Assembly (NCBI RefSeq): GCF_900105185.1
Contig: NZ_FNTJ01000002.1
Location: forward strand, 62,001-126,000
Direction of reading: 5' to 3'
Length of the DNA stretch: 64,000 nt
Source of the DNA: Pseudomonas saponiphila
GTDB lineage: Bacteria; Pseudomonadota; Gammaproteobacteria; Pseudomonadales; Pseudomonadaceae
Positions 46,706 through 56,080 of this stretch are shown here, piece by piece (positions within the stretch are counted from its first letter, which is position 1; every line of letters begins with the position of its first letter). The position numbers were made by a program, and so were the translations under genes. The notes beneath the pieces are model-generated. The model was not told the origin of the DNA. It did not search any database and was given only the letters and a program-made list of their open reading frames with translations.

Positions 46706-48811
46706 ATGCCGAGCATAGACGCCCTCGCCGATCGCTTATCGACCTATCTCGGCACGGACCAGGTCAATCTGGTCCGCCGAGCGTATTTCTACGCCGAACA
46801 AGCCCATGACGGCCAGCGCCGTCGCAGCGGCGAGGCGTACGTCACGCACCCACTCGCGGTAGCGAACATTCTTGCCGACATGCACATGGACCATCAGAGC
46901 CTGATGGCCGCGATGCTGCATGACGTGATCGAAGACACCGGCATCGCCAAGGAAGCGCTCAGCGCGCAGTTTGGCGAAACCGTGGCCGAACTCGTGGATG
47001 GGGTCAGCAAACTGACCCAGATGAACTTCGAGACCAAGGCCGAAGCCCAAGCGGAAAACTTCCAGAAGATGGCCATGGCCATGGCTCGCGATATTCGCGT
47101 GATCCTGGTCAAGCTGGCCGACCGCCTGCACAACATGCGCACCCTGGAAGTGCTTTCCGGCGAAAAACGCCGGCGGATCGCCAAGGAAACCCTGGAGATC
47201 TACGCCCCCATCGCCAATCGCCTGGGCATGCACAGCATCCGCATCGAATTCGAAGACCTGGGCTTCAAGGCGATGCACCCGATGCGTTCCGCGCGGATCT
47301 ACCAGGCGGTCAAGCGCGCCCGGGGCAATCGCAAGGAAATCGTCAACAAGATCGAAGAATCCCTCAGCCACTGCCTGGCCATCGACGGCATCCAGGGCGA
47401 GGTCAGCGGTCGCCAGAAGCACCTGTACGGTATCTACAAGAAAATGCGCGGCAAACGCCGGGCCTTCAACGAGATCATGGACGTCTACGCGTTCCGCATC
47501 ATCGTCGACAAGGTAGACACCTGCTATCGGGTACTCGGCGCTGTACACAATCTGTACAAGCCGCTGCCGGGACGCTTCAAGGATTACATCGCCATTCCCA
47601 AGGCCAACGGCTATCAGTCGCTGCATACCACACTGTTCGGCATGCACGGAGTACCGATCGAGATCCAGATCCGTACCCGGGAAATGGAAGAAATGGCCAA
47701 TAACGGCATCGCCGCCCACTGGCTGTACAAATCCAGTGGCGACGAACAGCCCAAAGGCACCCATGCCCGCGCCCGCCAATGGGTCAAGGGCGTGCTGGAA
47801 ATGCAGCAACGCGCCGGCAACTCCCTGGAATTCATCGAGAGCGTGAAGATCGACCTGTTCCCGGACGAGGTCTACGTGTTCACGCCCAAAGGCCGGATCA
47901 TGGAGCTGCCGAAGGGCTCCACCGCCGTGGACTTCGCCTACGCGGTGCACACCGATGTGGGCAACAGTTGCATCGCCTGCCGGATCAACCGCCGCCTGGC
48001 ACCGCTGTCGGAACCCCTGCAAAGCGGCTCCACCGTGGAAATCGTCAGCGCCCCAGGGGCACGCCCAAATCCGGCCTGGCTGAATTTCGTGGTCACCGGC
48101 AAGGCCCGTACCCACATCCGCCACGCCCTCAAACTGCAACGTCGCTCCGAGTCCATCAGCCTCGGCGAACGCCTGCTGAACAAGGTACTCAACGGCTTCG
48201 ACAGCTCCCTGGAAAAAATTCCGGCGGAACGCATTCAGGCAATTCTTCAGGAATACCGCCTGGAACTGATCGAGGACCTGCTGGAAGACATCGGCCTGGG
48301 CAATCGCATGGCCTACGTCGTGGCCCGGCGCCTGCTGGGCGAAGGCGAACAGCTGCCAAGCCCGGAAGGCCCGCTGGCGATCCGCGGCACCGAAGGCCTG
48401 GTGCTGAGCTATGCCAAATGCTGCACGCCGATCCCTGGCGACCCGATCGTCGGCCACCTGTCCGCCGGCAAAGGGATGGTGGTGCACCTGGACAACTGCC
48501 GCAATATCAGCGAAATCCGCCACAACCCGGAAAAATGCATCCAGCTGTCCTGGGCCAAGGATGTCACCGGCGAGTTCAACGTCGAACTGCGCGTCGAGCT
48601 GGAACACCAGCGCGGCCTGATTGCGCTGCTGGCCAGCAGCGTCAACGCCGCCGACGGCAACATCGAGAAAATCAGCATGGACGAACGCGATGGTCGCATC
48701 AGCGTGGTCCAACTGGTGGTCAGCGTGCACGACCGCGTGCACCTGGCTCGCGTGATCAAGAAACTGCGCGCCCTGACCGGGGTCATCCGCATCACCCGCA
48801 TGCGCGCGTAG
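46706..48811 (+). CDS. spoT: Bifunctional ppGpp synthetase/hydrolase SpoT
   Basis: A 701-residue Rel-type protein with the full domain set. The HD hydrolase domain (about 20-150) contains VTHPLAVANILADM and MLHDVIEDTGI. The synthetase domain (about 230-345) has FNEIMDVYAFRIIVD and GRFKDYIAIPKANGYQSLHTT. The TGS domain is at about 385-445 (VYVFTPKGRIMELPKGSTAVDFAYAVH), followed by a helical and cysteine region (SYAKCCTPIPGDPIVGHL) and a C-terminal ACT domain. It degrades (p)ppGpp and makes it under carbon, fatty-acid and iron stress. It follows rpoZ by 57 bases. Confidence 0.98.
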   Translation: MPSIDALADRLSTYLGTDQVNLVRRAYFYAEQAHDGQRRRSGEAYVTHPLAVANILADMHMDHQSLMAAMLHDVIEDTGIAKEALSAQFGETVAELVDGVSKLTQMNFETKAEAQAENFQKMAMAMARDIRVILVKLADRLHNMRTLEVLSGEKRRRIAKETLEIYAPIANRLGMHSIRIEFEDLGFKAMHPMRSARIYQAVKRARGNRKEIVNKIEESLSHCLAIDGIQGEVSGRQKHLYGIYKKMRGKRRAFNEIMDVYAFRIIVDKVDTCYRVLGAVHNLYKPLPGRFKDYIAIPKANGYQSLHTTLFGMHGVPIEIQIRTREMEEMANNGIAAHWLYKSSGDEQPKGTHARARQWVKGVLEMQQRAGNSLEFIESVKIDLFPDEVYVFTPKGRIMELPKGSTAVDFAYAVHTDVGNSCIACRINRRLAPLSEPLQSGSTVEIVSAPGARPNPAWLNFVVTGKARTHIRHALKLQRRSESISLGERLLNKVLNGFDSSLEKIPAERIQAILQEYRLELIEDLLEDIGLGNRMAYVVARRLLGEGEQLPSPEGPLAIRGTEGLVLSYAKCCTPIPGDPIVGHLSAGKGMVVHLDNCRNISEIRHNPEKCIQLSWAKDVTGEFNVELRVELEHQRGLIALLASSVNAADGNIEKISMDERDGRISVVQLVVSVHDRVHLARVIKKLRALTGVIRITRMRA

Positions 48812-48835
48812 CCCGTCCATTACAAGGAGTCATTC

Positions 48836-49216
48836 ATGACCAAGACCGTTATCACCAGCGAAAAGGCCCCGGCCGCCATTGGCACCTACTCCCAGGCAAT
48901 CAAGGCGGGCAACACCGTCTACATGTCGGGCCAGATTCCCCTCGATCCAAAAACCATGGAACTGGTGGAAGGCTTCGAAGCCCAGACCGTCCAGGTCTTC
49001 GAGAACCTCAAATCGGTAGCCGAGGCCGCTGGCGGTTCGTTCAAGGACATCGTCAAGCTGAACATCTTCCTCACCGACCTGAGCCACTTCGCCAAGGTCA
49101 ACGAGATCATGGGCAAGTACTTCCAACAGCCTTACCCAGCCCGCGCCGCCATCGGCGTGGCCGCCCTGCCAAAGGGCGCACAGGTTGAAATGGATGCCAT
49201 TCTGGTCATCGAGTAA
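48836..49216 (+). CDS. ridA: RidA family reactive intermediate/imine deaminase
   Basis: A 126-residue RidA protein of the archetypal subgroup, with [49 protein letters not shown] and [24 protein letters not shown], where the arginine holds the substrate carboxylate. It removes 2-aminoacrylate and similar enamines made by PLP enzymes. Its position straight after spoT is the standard one for the housekeeping RidA in gamma-proteobacteria; it is only distantly similar to the copy in the dad operon. AAGGAG precedes the ATG. Confidence 0.95.
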   Translation: MTKTVITSEKAPAAIGTYSQAIKAGNTVYMSGQIPLDPKTMELVEGFEAQTVQVFENLKSVAEAAGGSFKDIVKLNIFLTDLSHFAKVNEIMGKYFQQPYPARAAIGVAALPKGAQVEMDAILVIE

Positions 49217-49223
49217 CACCCGC

Positions 49224-49255
49224 GGCGCAGCTGTTCAGGCTGCGCCGTTTTCGTT
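49224..49255 (+). terminator. Terminator-like hairpin after ridA
   Basis: GGCGCAGC / GCTGCGCC, an 8-bp stem with a seven-base loop, followed by GTTTTCGTT. It can end the rpoZ-spoT-ridA transcript just before the lipoprotein gene. Confidence 0.75.
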
Positions 49256-49271
49256 CTGAAAGGATTTCGTC

Positions 49272-50012
49272 ATGCGCCAAGCGCTAGCTGTTTCGCTGCT
49301 CGCCGTATTGCTCGGCGGTTGTGCCAGCGACCCCGCCAAAAACGATGTCGGCGGCATCTGGATCAATCAGGTAGCGATCGACGCAGCCTCCAAGGGCGGC
49401 CCATTGCGTGAAGCGCTCCAGGCTTACGGCCCGAACCTGGAATGGGAACTCAACACCAAGGCAGGTCAGGCCCGTTACACCAATGGCTTCGAGACCATCG
49501 AAGGCAAGATCGTCAACGACGGTTCAAGCACTGCAAAGGTCGAGTTCTACGGCAGCGCCGCTACAGAGCTGAAACGCAACGGCAAGCAATTGCTGCAGGT
49601 GGCCAACGACAACGAACCCGAACAGGTATTCGTCCCACCCAAGGACCCGGCACCCGAAGGCGCGCCACTGGGCGCCAACTTCGAGCGCGCGCTGTACTCG
49701 GCCTACCTGGGCGGCACGTGGAAAATCGTCAGCGGTCCGGGAATGGGCAACGAAGTCCAGTTCCAGGCCAACGGCGCCGTGCAAGGCCTGCCGGGGGCCG
49801 ATCGCTACGCCCTGTGCCTGGCCGGCGACTGCGCGTCCATGAGCGGCGGCAACGACAGCATCTGGTTGCAGCTCAACGGCCAGGGCAATTCCTGGATCTT
49901 CGTGCGCAAGGACCAGCAGTTGGAGATCTTCCAGGCAGTGAACAGCGCGCTGGCGGATGAAGTGCCATCGCTGATGCCGGGCAACCAGCAATGGCTGCTG
50001 CAAAAGCAATGA
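49272..50012 (+). CDS. Lipoprotein of unknown function
   Basis: A 246-residue protein with a clear lipoprotein signal (LAVSLLAVLLGGCASDP, Cys at about 17). An aspartate two residues after that cysteine is not seen (the order is Ala, Ser, Asp), so outer-membrane sorting is plausible. The mature part is beta-rich, with two similar-looking blocks: one around LEWELNTKAGQARYTNGFETIEGKI and another around GTWKIVSGPGMGNEVQFQANGAVQG, which resembles a calycin-like strand pattern; that is my reading and is weak. A cysteine pair (ALCLAGDCAS) may form a disulphide. I do not recognise the family. It stands after the ridA terminator on the same strand. Confidence 0.75.
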   Translation: MRQALAVSLLAVLLGGCASDPAKNDVGGIWINQVAIDAASKGGPLREALQAYGPNLEWELNTKAGQARYTNGFETIEGKIVNDGSSTAKVEFYGSAATELKRNGKQLLQVANDNEPEQVFVPPKDPAPEGAPLGANFERALYSAYLGGTWKIVSGPGMGNEVQFQANGAVQGLPGADRYALCLAGDCASMSGGNDSIWLQLNGQGNSWIFVRKDQQLEIFQAVNSALADEVPSLMPGNQQWLLQKQ

Positions 50013-50054
50013 CCCGTCTATAGCCGCTGCCCAAAGCAGCGGCTACGGTCCGAT

Positions 50055-50912
50055 TCAGCCTTGCCCCTGAAGAATCGCCGCATAGCCCTGGCGATAACTC
50101 AGATAACGCGGCACCCAGCCCAACGCCCGGGCCCGGGCATTGCTGCAGCGCTTGCTACCGGTGCGGCGCACGCTGGCATCATCCGCCCACTCGGTCACAC
50201 CCAGGTATTCACGCAGCCAGCCGACCACCTCCGCCAGCGGCGCAGGCGCATCGTCGACGCCTATATAGCAATCATCCAGGGCTGCGCCGCGACGGTCCGC
50301 CTCCAGCAGGAAAGCCAACAGGCCCGCCGCATCGTCGGCATGAATGCGATTGCCATACAACGGCGGATCAATCGCCACCCGATACCCGCGACGCACCTGG
50401 GTCAGCAGCCATTCACGCCCCGGCCCGTAGATTCCGGTCAGGCGCACCCGCGTTGCAGGCAGCCCACTGTTCAAGGCCACCTGCTCGGCTTCCAGCATCA
50501 AACGGCCCGAGTAGCCGCTCGCCAGGGCCGGTGAGTTCTCATCGACCCATTCACCGCCCTTCTGCTCGTAGACACTGCTGCTGGACACGAACAACAGGCG
50601 CTTGGGCTGCTGGCCATGCTGCTTGAGCCAGCTCAGCACACGCTGCAGGCCCTCGACATAGGCCGCGCGATACCCCGCCTCGTCATGCTCGGTGGCCGCC
50701 GCGCAGTACACCAGATAATCCAGGGGCGCCTGTGGCCAGTCCTTCGGGCACTGCTCGCTGAACAAGTCACCAGCGACGCCAATCACTCCCTGCGGCAGGC
50801 GCGATACCGTCCGGCGCAAGCCATAAACCCGCCATTGCTCAGCCAGCAGTTGAGTCGCCAGGCGACTCCCGACATCACCGCAACCGGCGATCAAAACAGA
50901 GGGGGAGGACAT
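50055..50912 (-). CDS. NAD-dependent epimerase/dehydratase family protein (YeeZ-like)
   Basis: A 285-residue extended short-chain dehydrogenase. The Rossmann motif is VLIAGCGDVGSRLATQLL at the N-terminus, the SSSSVYEQ region near 115 supplies serine and tyrosine of the active site, and RLTGIYGPGREWLL and NRIHADDAAGLLAFLLEA are typical of atypical SDR subgroup 5 proteins such as YeeZ. The substrate is unknown, probably a sugar nucleotide or small metabolite. The ATG at 50912 has AAGGAG eight bases upstream. The IS21 element starts 62 bases upstream of this gene and may have cut into its promoter. Confidence 0.87.
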   Translation of the reverse strand: MSSPSVLIAGCGDVGSRLATQLLAEQWRVYGLRRTVSRLPQGVIGVAGDLFSEQCPKDWPQAPLDYLVYCAAATEHDEAGYRAAYVEGLQRVLSWLKQHGQQPKRLLFVSSSSVYEQKGGEWVDENSPALASGYSGRLMLEAEQVALNSGLPATRVRLTGIYGPGREWLLTQVRRGYRVAIDPPLYGNRIHADDAAGLLAFLLEADRRGAALDDCYIGVDDAPAPLAEVVGWLREYLGVTEWADDASVRRTGSKRCSNARARALGWVPRYLSYRQGYAAILQGQG

Positions 50913-51067
50913 CAGAAAACTCCTTTCAGAAAGGCCAAGACTAGCCTCGGCTTTGGATGAACGGCTAGAAATCGTGCGGATTTCGGTGAACGTGACCGAG
51001 CGTTTCGCTAATACGTGACCGGTGCTTCCACCCCGGTTGCGCGGGTTCTGGATTGTAATCGCATCGG

Positions 51068-51817
51068 TCACGATGCGGCTTGTTCCTCGGCTTTTTTTCG
51101 GCGCAGCGACTCGCCTTTCATCGTCAGTCGGTAGGCGTTGTGCACCAGGCGGTCGAGGATGGCATCGGCCAGGGTCGGGTCGTTGATCCAGCCGTGCCAG
51201 TGCTCGATGGGCAGTTGGCTCGTCAGGATGGTGGAGCGGCTGCCAGCGCGGTCGTCGATCACCTCCAGCAGGTCATGCCGGGCTCCTTCCTCCAGCGGGG
51301 CTAGCGCCCAGTCGTCCAGCACCAGGACGTCGACCTTTGCCAGCTGTTGCAGGGTACGGCCGAAGCTGCCGTCGCCATGAGCGATGCGCAGTTGTTCCAG
51401 CAGGCGCGGGGTGCGCAGGTACAGGGTGCTATAGCCCTGGCGGCAGGCCTGGTTGCCCAGGGCGCAGGCCAGCCAGGTTTTGCCGGCACCGGTCGGGCCG
51501 GTCAGCAGCAGGTTGTGCTGCTGGCGGATCCAGTCGCCACTGGCCAGGGTGGCGATCAGACGCTCGTCCAGGGCGCGTCCGGTGCGGCGGTCGAGATCTT
51601 CCAGGCAGGCGTTGGCGTACTTGAGCTTGGCCTTCTTGCGCAGCCGTACCAGGCGCTGGTTGTCACGCCAGGCCAGTTCGCGGTCGAGCAGTAGGCCGAG
51701 GCGTTCATCGAAGCTCAGGCTGTGGCTGGCCGGCAGCGTCCATTGCTCTTCCAGGGCGCGGGCCATGCCGTCCAGGCGTAGCTGGTGCAGTTGATTCAGG
51801 GTGTGTTGCGGCATCAT
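51068..51817 (-). CDS. istB: IS21 transposition helper ATPase IstB
   Basis: A 249-residue AAA+ ATPase. Walker A is [19 protein letters not shown] (about 105-120), Walker B is [14 protein letters not shown], and the sensor segment is [18 protein letters not shown]. IstB forms rings on DNA, selects the target and stimulates the IstA transposase. The start at 51817 has AGGAG seven bases upstream; the adjacent ATG at 51814 is the alternative. It begins inside the 3' end of istA. Confidence 0.95.
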   Translation of the reverse strand: MMPQHTLNQLHQLRLDGMARALEEQWTLPASHSLSFDERLGLLLDRELAWRDNQRLVRLRKKAKLKYANACLEDLDRRTGRALDERLIATLASGDWIRQQHNLLLTGPTGAGKTWLACALGNQACRQGYSTLYLRTPRLLEQLRIAHGDGSFGRTLQQLAKVDVLVLDDWALAPLEEGARHDLLEVIDDRAGSRSTILTSQLPIEHWHGWINDPTLADAILDRLVHNAYRLTMKGESLRRKKAEEQAAS

Positions 51818-53390
51818 CGAACAGCTCCTGTTGCGGGGGTTGGTAGTAGTCGGCGCCACGGACGTTCTCGTGGTCGCCGGGTAAGGTCGTTTCGGCGGCA
51901 CGCTGGGGCAGCGGCTGTTGATCCAGGCCTTGCTGGAGCAGGTTGCGCACGCTGCGCCCGGTGAAGGCGCGCAGGTGTACGGCACGTTCGGCAGCGGCTT
52001 CCAGGCGTGCATTGCCATAGCGCCGGGCCAGCGAGAGCAGGCCGAGGCAGGCGCGGTAGCCCATCTCCGGGTGCGGCTTGTGGGTCAGTTGGTGATCGAT
52101 CAGTTGGCGCGTGTAGGGGCCGATCCGCGCGCCCCAGTCGAGCAGGCGTTGTGGCGTCCATTCGCGATGCGCCTGGTGCGCCGCGGGCATGTGCTCGCGC
52201 TGGGTACTGTAAGCGCCGCGTCGCCCCAGCAGCAGGTGGCTGGCCACCCGCCGGTTGCCATGCAGCACTTCCAGGGTGTGTGCCGTCAGTCGCACGTCCA
52301 CGTTCTGCCGGGCCAGGGCGGAGGGCACGCTGTAGAAGCTGCCATTGACCTCGATGTGGTAGTCGATGCTGACCTTGCAGCGCTTGAAGGTGGCGACCTC
52401 GTAGGGATGCACCGGCAGCGCTCGCAAGGCCGGGCGATCCAGGCGCTCGAACCAGTCGCGCCGGCAGCCATCGAGCCGCTTGAACGGGCGCCGATTCAGA
52501 TCCTCCAGCAGCTCGGCGATGGCCTGGTTAAGCGCATGCAGGCTGAAGAACTGCCGATGGCGCAGCCGCGCCATGATCCAGCGCTCGACCACCTGCACCG
52601 CCACCTCGGCCTTGGCCTTGTCCTGAGGCTTGCGTGGCCGTGCCGGCAGGATCACCGTCTGGTAATGACGCGCGCACTCCAGCGTGGCCCGGTTCAGGCC
52701 CGGCTCGTAGCGATCCGGCTGGGCGACCAGGGCGCGCGGATTGTCCGGCACAACCATTTCCGGCACGCCGCCAAAGTAGGTCAGAGCCTGGCCCAGCGAG
52801 GTCAGCCAGTCCACCTGGGTTTCGCCTGGCGTCGCGCAGGCATAGGTGTAATTCGAGGCGCCCAGGGCGGCGACGAAGATGTGCGCCCGGCGCACTTCGC
52901 CGGTGGCCGGGTCGACCACCGGCAGCGTCGGCCCGGCATAGTCGATGAATAGCTTCTCGCCCGCACGGTGCAGCTGACGCATCGAACGTTTGAGCGTCTG
53001 GGCGTAGCGCCGGTAGTGCTCGACGAACTGGGTGTAGCGGTAGGTCGGCTGGCCCGCATGCGCGGCGAGATATTCCTCCCACAGCAGCTGCAAGGTCACG
53101 CCCTTGCGTCGCAACTCGCGGTGGATGCTCAGCACATCGGGCAGCACTCGCTCACCGCGCGGCTTGTTCGTCGACGTCGGTGCAAACAAGGCGGCCGCCA
53201 GCGCGGCCTCGTCCATGGCCACCAGCGCCGGCCAGTCCAGCCCGGCCACCCGCGCCGCCGCGATGTACTTGCTAACCACGCCCTTGGACAGCTGCAAGGC
53301 ACGGGCAATCTTCTCGTGGGACAAGCCGGCCTCAAACTTGAGGCGCAGACATTCTTTGATGTTTCGCATGGCTACTCGCGGCGCCGCCAT
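51705..53390 (-). CDS. istA: IS21 transposase IstA
   Basis: A 561-residue DDE transposase. The N-terminal helix-turn-helix (about 10-45, [31 protein letters not shown]) binds the terminal repeats. The integrase core (about 115-300) has the catalytic set in [19 protein letters not shown] and the [15 protein letters not shown] segment. The C-terminal part carries the IS21 beta domain. GGGAGAGG precedes the ATG. The gene runs 113 bases past the start of istB, much more than the few-base overlap usual in IS21, and its last ~50 residues are rich in Pro and Gln. Confidence 0.95.
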   Translation of the reverse strand: MAAPRVAMRNIKECLRLKFEAGLSHEKIARALQLSKGVVSKYIAAARVAGLDWPALVAMDEAALAAALFAPTSTNKPRGERVLPDVLSIHRELRRKGVTLQLLWEEYLAAHAGQPTYRYTQFVEHYRRYAQTLKRSMRQLHRAGEKLFIDYAGPTLPVVDPATGEVRRAHIFVAALGASNYTYACATPGETQVDWLTSLGQALTYFGGVPEMVVPDNPRALVAQPDRYEPGLNRATLECARHYQTVILPARPRKPQDKAKAEVAVQVVERWIMARLRHRQFFSLHALNQAIAELLEDLNRRPFKRLDGCRRDWFERLDRPALRALPVHPYEVATFKRCKVSIDYHIEVNGSFYSVPSALARQNVDVRLTAHTLEVLHGNRRVASHLLLGRRGAYSTQREHMPAAHQAHREWTPQRLLDWGARIGPYTRQLIDHQLTHKPHPEMGYRACLGLLSLARRYGNARLEAAAERAVHLRAFTGRSVRNLLQQGLDQQPLPQRAAETTLPGDHENVRGADYYQPPQQELFDDAATHPESTAPATPGRHGPRPGRAMDAAGQPQPELR

Positions 53391-53521
53391 CTTCCTCTCC
53401 CGAAATCGGTCGAGGATGGCGGCGCATCAGGTCATGCGCAACGAAGGGGAAGGCTTTCGCTAAGTCGTGACCGGCGATTTCGGTAAGCCGTGACCACCTG
53501 TTTCGGAACAGGCGGAAAATC

Positions 53522-53610
53522 GGTCACGTTGCTACCGAAATGAGCGGTCACGCGTTAGCGAAATGACCGGTCACGATCAACCGAAACGGCCGGTCACGGT
53601 GCTCCGAAAT
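53522..53610. repeat. Four direct repeats at the right end of the IS21 element
   Basis: CGGTCACG followed by a spacer and CGAAA occurs four times, starting at about 53521, 53545, 53568 and 53591 (spacing 24, 23, 23). The left end has two copies in the opposite orientation (CGTGACCG at about 50991 and 51015). Such multiple terminal repeats are IstA binding sites in IS21 elements. Confidence 0.9.
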
Positions 53611-53646
53611 CCGCAAAATCGAGGAAAAATAGTTACTGTATTACTT

Positions 53647-53675
53647 TTGTTAACAAGAATTAATTGCAATAATAA
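53647..53675 (+). promoter_or_regulatory. Candidate sigma-70 promoter for exbB-exbD-tonB
   Basis: TTGTTA at 53647 and AATAAT at 53668 form a plausible -35/-10 pair with a somewhat short spacer, in an AT-rich stretch 75-100 bases before exbB. It lies outside the IS element, so the operon may have kept its own promoter after the insertion. Confidence 0.4.
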
Positions 53676-53748
53676 CCGCCCATTTGTTCTCGGCCCAGCG
53701 AGGCCTAGAAGGACATTCAACCCTTTCCTCCTCTCAGGTCCGGCCAGC

Positions 53749-54747
53749 ATGACAAGCAATCCACTCTCCGCCTCGCCAACCAAACGCCCAAGCCCGCTGC
53801 GCGCCGTAAGCGCGGTTGCTGCGCTGCTGTGCAGCCTGCTGCTGGCTCCGACCGCGGCCTTCGCCGACCAGCACGCCCCAGCCACCGCGCCCGCCGCCAG
53901 CGCTCCGGTAGCCGAACACCCTCAGACTGACCCGGCAGCCCCTCTGGCCACTGCGCCAGCCACCGATCCGGCCCATGCCGAAGGCCTTCCGGTAGCAGGC
54001 CAGGACACCCCCGAAGTCCTCGAAGCCGACAACAGCCTGGGCATGGCCCATGACCTGTCGCCCTGGGGCATGTACCAGAACGCCGACATCATCGTGAAAC
54101 TGGTGATGATCGGCCTGGCCATCGCCTCGATCATCACCTGGACCATCTGGATCGCCAAAGGCTTCGAACTGCTGGGCGCCAAGCGGCGTCTGCGCAGTGA
54201 AATCGCCGCCCTGAAAAAGGCCACCACGCTCAAAGAGGCCAGCGCCACGGCCGCCAAGGAGGGTACCCTCGCCCACCTGCTGGTCCACGACGCCCTGGAA
54301 GAAATGCGCCTGTCGGCCAACAGCCGCGAGAAAGAAGGCATCAAGGAACGGGTCAGCTTCCGCCTTGAACGCCTGGTGGCTGCCTGCGGCCGCAACATGA
54401 GCAGCGGCACCGGCGTACTCGCCACCATCGGTTCCACCGCGCCGTTCGTCGGCCTGTTCGGCACCGTGTGGGGCATCATGAACAGCTTCATCGGCATCGC
54501 CAAAACCCAGACCACCAACCTCGCCGTGGTCGCCCCGGGCATCGCCGAAGCCCTGCTGGCCACCGCCCTGGGTCTGGTTGCCGCGATCCCTGCGGTGGTG
54601 ATCTACAACGTCTTCGCTCGCTCCATCACCGGCTACCGCGCCCAGGTGGCCGACGCCTCGGCAGAAGTCCTGCTGCTGGTCAGCCGCGACCTGGACCACC
54701 AGCCAGCCGAGCGCTCCACACAACCGCACATGGTGAAAGTGGGGTAA
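53749..54747 (+). CDS. exbB: TonB-system proton channel subunit ExbB
   Basis: A 332-residue member of the MotA/TolQ/ExbB family. The N-terminus is a signal peptide plus an Ala/Pro-rich periplasmic stretch (about 1-105) absent from the E. coli protein, typical of the long ExbB found in pseudomonads. Three membrane helices follow: ADIIVKLVMIGLAIASIITWTIW, GVLATIGSTAPFVGLFGTVWGIMNSF and GIAEALLATALGLVAAIPAVVIYNVF. ExbB with ExbD uses the proton gradient to energise TonB. The ATG at 53749 is the only start that fits the signal peptide. The IS21 element ends 133 bases upstream. Confidence 0.95.
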   Translation: MTSNPLSASPTKRPSPLRAVSAVAALLCSLLLAPTAAFADQHAPATAPAASAPVAEHPQTDPAAPLATAPATDPAHAEGLPVAGQDTPEVLEADNSLGMAHDLSPWGMYQNADIIVKLVMIGLAIASIITWTIWIAKGFELLGAKRRLRSEIAALKKATTLKEASATAAKEGTLAHLLVHDALEEMRLSANSREKEGIKERVSFRLERLVAACGRNMSSGTGVLATIGSTAPFVGLFGTVWGIMNSFIGIAKTQTTNLAVVAPGIAEALLATALGLVAAIPAVVIYNVFARSITGYRAQVADASAEVLLLVSRDLDHQPAERSTQPHMVKVG

Positions 54748-54753
54748 TCAGCC

Positions 54754-55182
54754 ATGGGCTTGCATTTGAAAGAAGGCGCAGGCGACGACCTGGCCGAAAA
54801 CCACGAAATCAACGTCACGCCGTTCATCGACGTGATGCTGGTGTTGCTGATCATCTTCATGGTCGCCGCCCCGCTGGCCACCGTGGACATCAAGGTCGAC
54901 CTTCCCGCCTCCAGCGCCAAACCGGCGCCGCGCCCGGAAAAACCGGTGTTCCTCAGCGTCAAGGCCGACCAGCGTCTGTTTATCGGCGAAGAGGAAGTCA
55001 AGGCCGAAACCCTGGGCGCCATCCTCGACGCCCGCACCCAAGGCAAGAAGGACACGACCATCTTCTTCCAGGCCGACAAGGGCGTGAACTACGGCGATCT
55101 GATGAGCGTCATGGACAACCTGCGGGCCGCCGGCTACCTGAAAGTCGGCCTGGTCGGACTTGAGACGGCAGCCAAGAAATGA
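54754..55182 (+). CDS. exbD: TonB-system subunit ExbD
   Basis: A 142-residue protein. The single membrane helix (about 22-42) is EINVTPFIDVMLVLLIIFMVAAPL, which carries the conserved proton-channel aspartate. The periplasmic domain (about 50-142) follows with VFLSVKADQRLFIGEEEVKAETLG and NYGDLMSVMDNLRAAGYLKVGLV. It works with ExbB and TonB. It starts six bases after exbB and overlaps tonB by four bases (ATGA), so the three genes are translated from one message. Confidence 0.97.
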   Translation: MGLHLKEGAGDDLAENHEINVTPFIDVMLVLLIIFMVAAPLATVDIKVDLPASSAKPAPRPEKPVFLSVKADQRLFIGEEEVKAETLGAILDARTQGKKDTTIFFQADKGVNYGDLMSVMDNLRAAGYLKVGLVGLETAAKK

Positions 55183-55931
55183 TCACGACGCGCCAAAGAC
55201 TGACGCGTTACGGCGGTAGCCTGGCAGTGGTGCTGGGCGTCCATGCGCTGGCGATCTTCCTCGCCCTCAACTGGTCCAAACCACAACCAATACCCATTCC
55301 GCCCCAGGCCATGGTGGTGGAACTGGCGCCTGCCCCCGTGCCGCCTCCGCCGGCACCACCGAAGGTGGTGACCCCACCGCAACCGCCCGCGCCGGTGGAA
55401 GAACTGCCGCTGCCCAAGCTCGCCGAAGCGCCGAAACCGACTATTTCAGTGCCCAAGCCGGCCAAGCCGAAGCCCAAGCCACAGCCGCCAAAACCGGTGG
55501 TCAAGCCCGAGCCGCCCAAGGAAAAGCCTTCCGAGGAAAAGCCCAGCGACGCTCCGGTCACACCCGCCCCGTCCCAGCAGCCCGCCCCCGCGACCGCCGG
55601 CCCGTCACCGGCCCAGGCCGCCGCCAAGGCCAACTGGCAGGGACTGGTGCAGGCGCACCTGGCCAAGCACAAGCGCTACCCGAGCGAGGCTCAACGTCGA
55701 GGCAAGGAAGGCACCAACTCCCTGCGCTTCGTGGTTGATGCCGAAGGCAAGGTGCTGTCCTACGAGCTGACCAGCCGTTCGGGCAATGCGGATCTGGACC
55801 GGGCCACCCTGGACATGATCCGACGCGCCCAGCCTCTGCCCAAGCCGCCGGCCGACATGCTCACCAATGGCACCGTGGAAGTCACCGCGCCCTTCAACTA
55901 CGAAATCGACAGAAGCCGCGGTCGCCGCTGA
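55179..55931 (+). CDS. tonB: Energy-transducing protein TonB
   Basis: A 250-residue protein with the three TonB parts: an N-terminal anchor helix (about 8-32, GGSLAVVLGVHALAIFLALNW), a long Pro/Lys/Glu-rich spacer (about 40-145, runs of KPKPKPQPPKP and EPPKEKPSEEKPS), and the C-terminal domain (about 160-245, YPSEAQRRGKEGTNSLRFVVDAEGKVLSYELTSRSG). It spans the periplasm and drives siderophore and vitamin B12 import through TonB-dependent receptors. Pseudomonads carry several tonB genes; this one has the short-N-terminus form and travels with exbBD. Confidence 0.96.
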   Translation: MITTRQRLTRYGGSLAVVLGVHALAIFLALNWSKPQPIPIPPQAMVVELAPAPVPPPPAPPKVVTPPQPPAPVEELPLPKLAEAPKPTISVPKPAKPKPKPQPPKPVVKPEPPKEKPSEEKPSDAPVTPAPSQQPAPATAGPSPAQAAAKANWQGLVQAHLAKHKRYPSEAQRRGKEGTNSLRFVVDAEGKVLSYELTSRSGNADLDRATLDMIRRAQPLPKPPADMLTNGTVEVTAPFNYEIDRSRGRR

Positions 55932-56080
55932 TACCCCGCCAGGGCACCTGCAAAGGTGCCCTTGGCGTTTGCGCAGCCCGAAGCAGGCATTGGCGGGTGT
56001 CGCATTCCACCCTCCGTCTGATAACGTGCGTCTATCGATTGCAGCCGTTATGCTTGGCCGCAACCTCATGGACGCCCGCT

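Larger units (their letters stand above)
50975..53615. mobile_element. IS21-family insertion sequence, complete, with 6-bp target duplication
   Basis: A 2641-bp element with istA and istB on the minus strand. The ends read TGCGGATTTCGG at 50975 and CCGAAATCCGCA at 53615, perfect inverted 12-mers starting 5'-TG as IS21 elements do. AAATCG stands directly outside both ends (50969-50974 and 53616-53621), a six-base target duplication. Inside each end are further copies of the transposase-binding unit CGGTCACG...CCGAAA (two at the left, four at the right, about 23-24 bases apart). Both genes are open, so the element looks recent and probably active. It sits between the epimerase gene and exbB. 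Confidence 0.95.

Noticed and set aside
46736..48820. 694-codon minus-strand open frame opposite spoT
   Set aside because: Antisense shadow of spoT with no motif and atypical composition.
53622..53700. Possible Fur box between the IS21 element and exbB
   Set aside because: The AT-rich stretch matches only about 8 of 19 consensus positions in the best alignment I tried. Iron control of a TonB operon is expected from biology, but this sequence alone does not show it.
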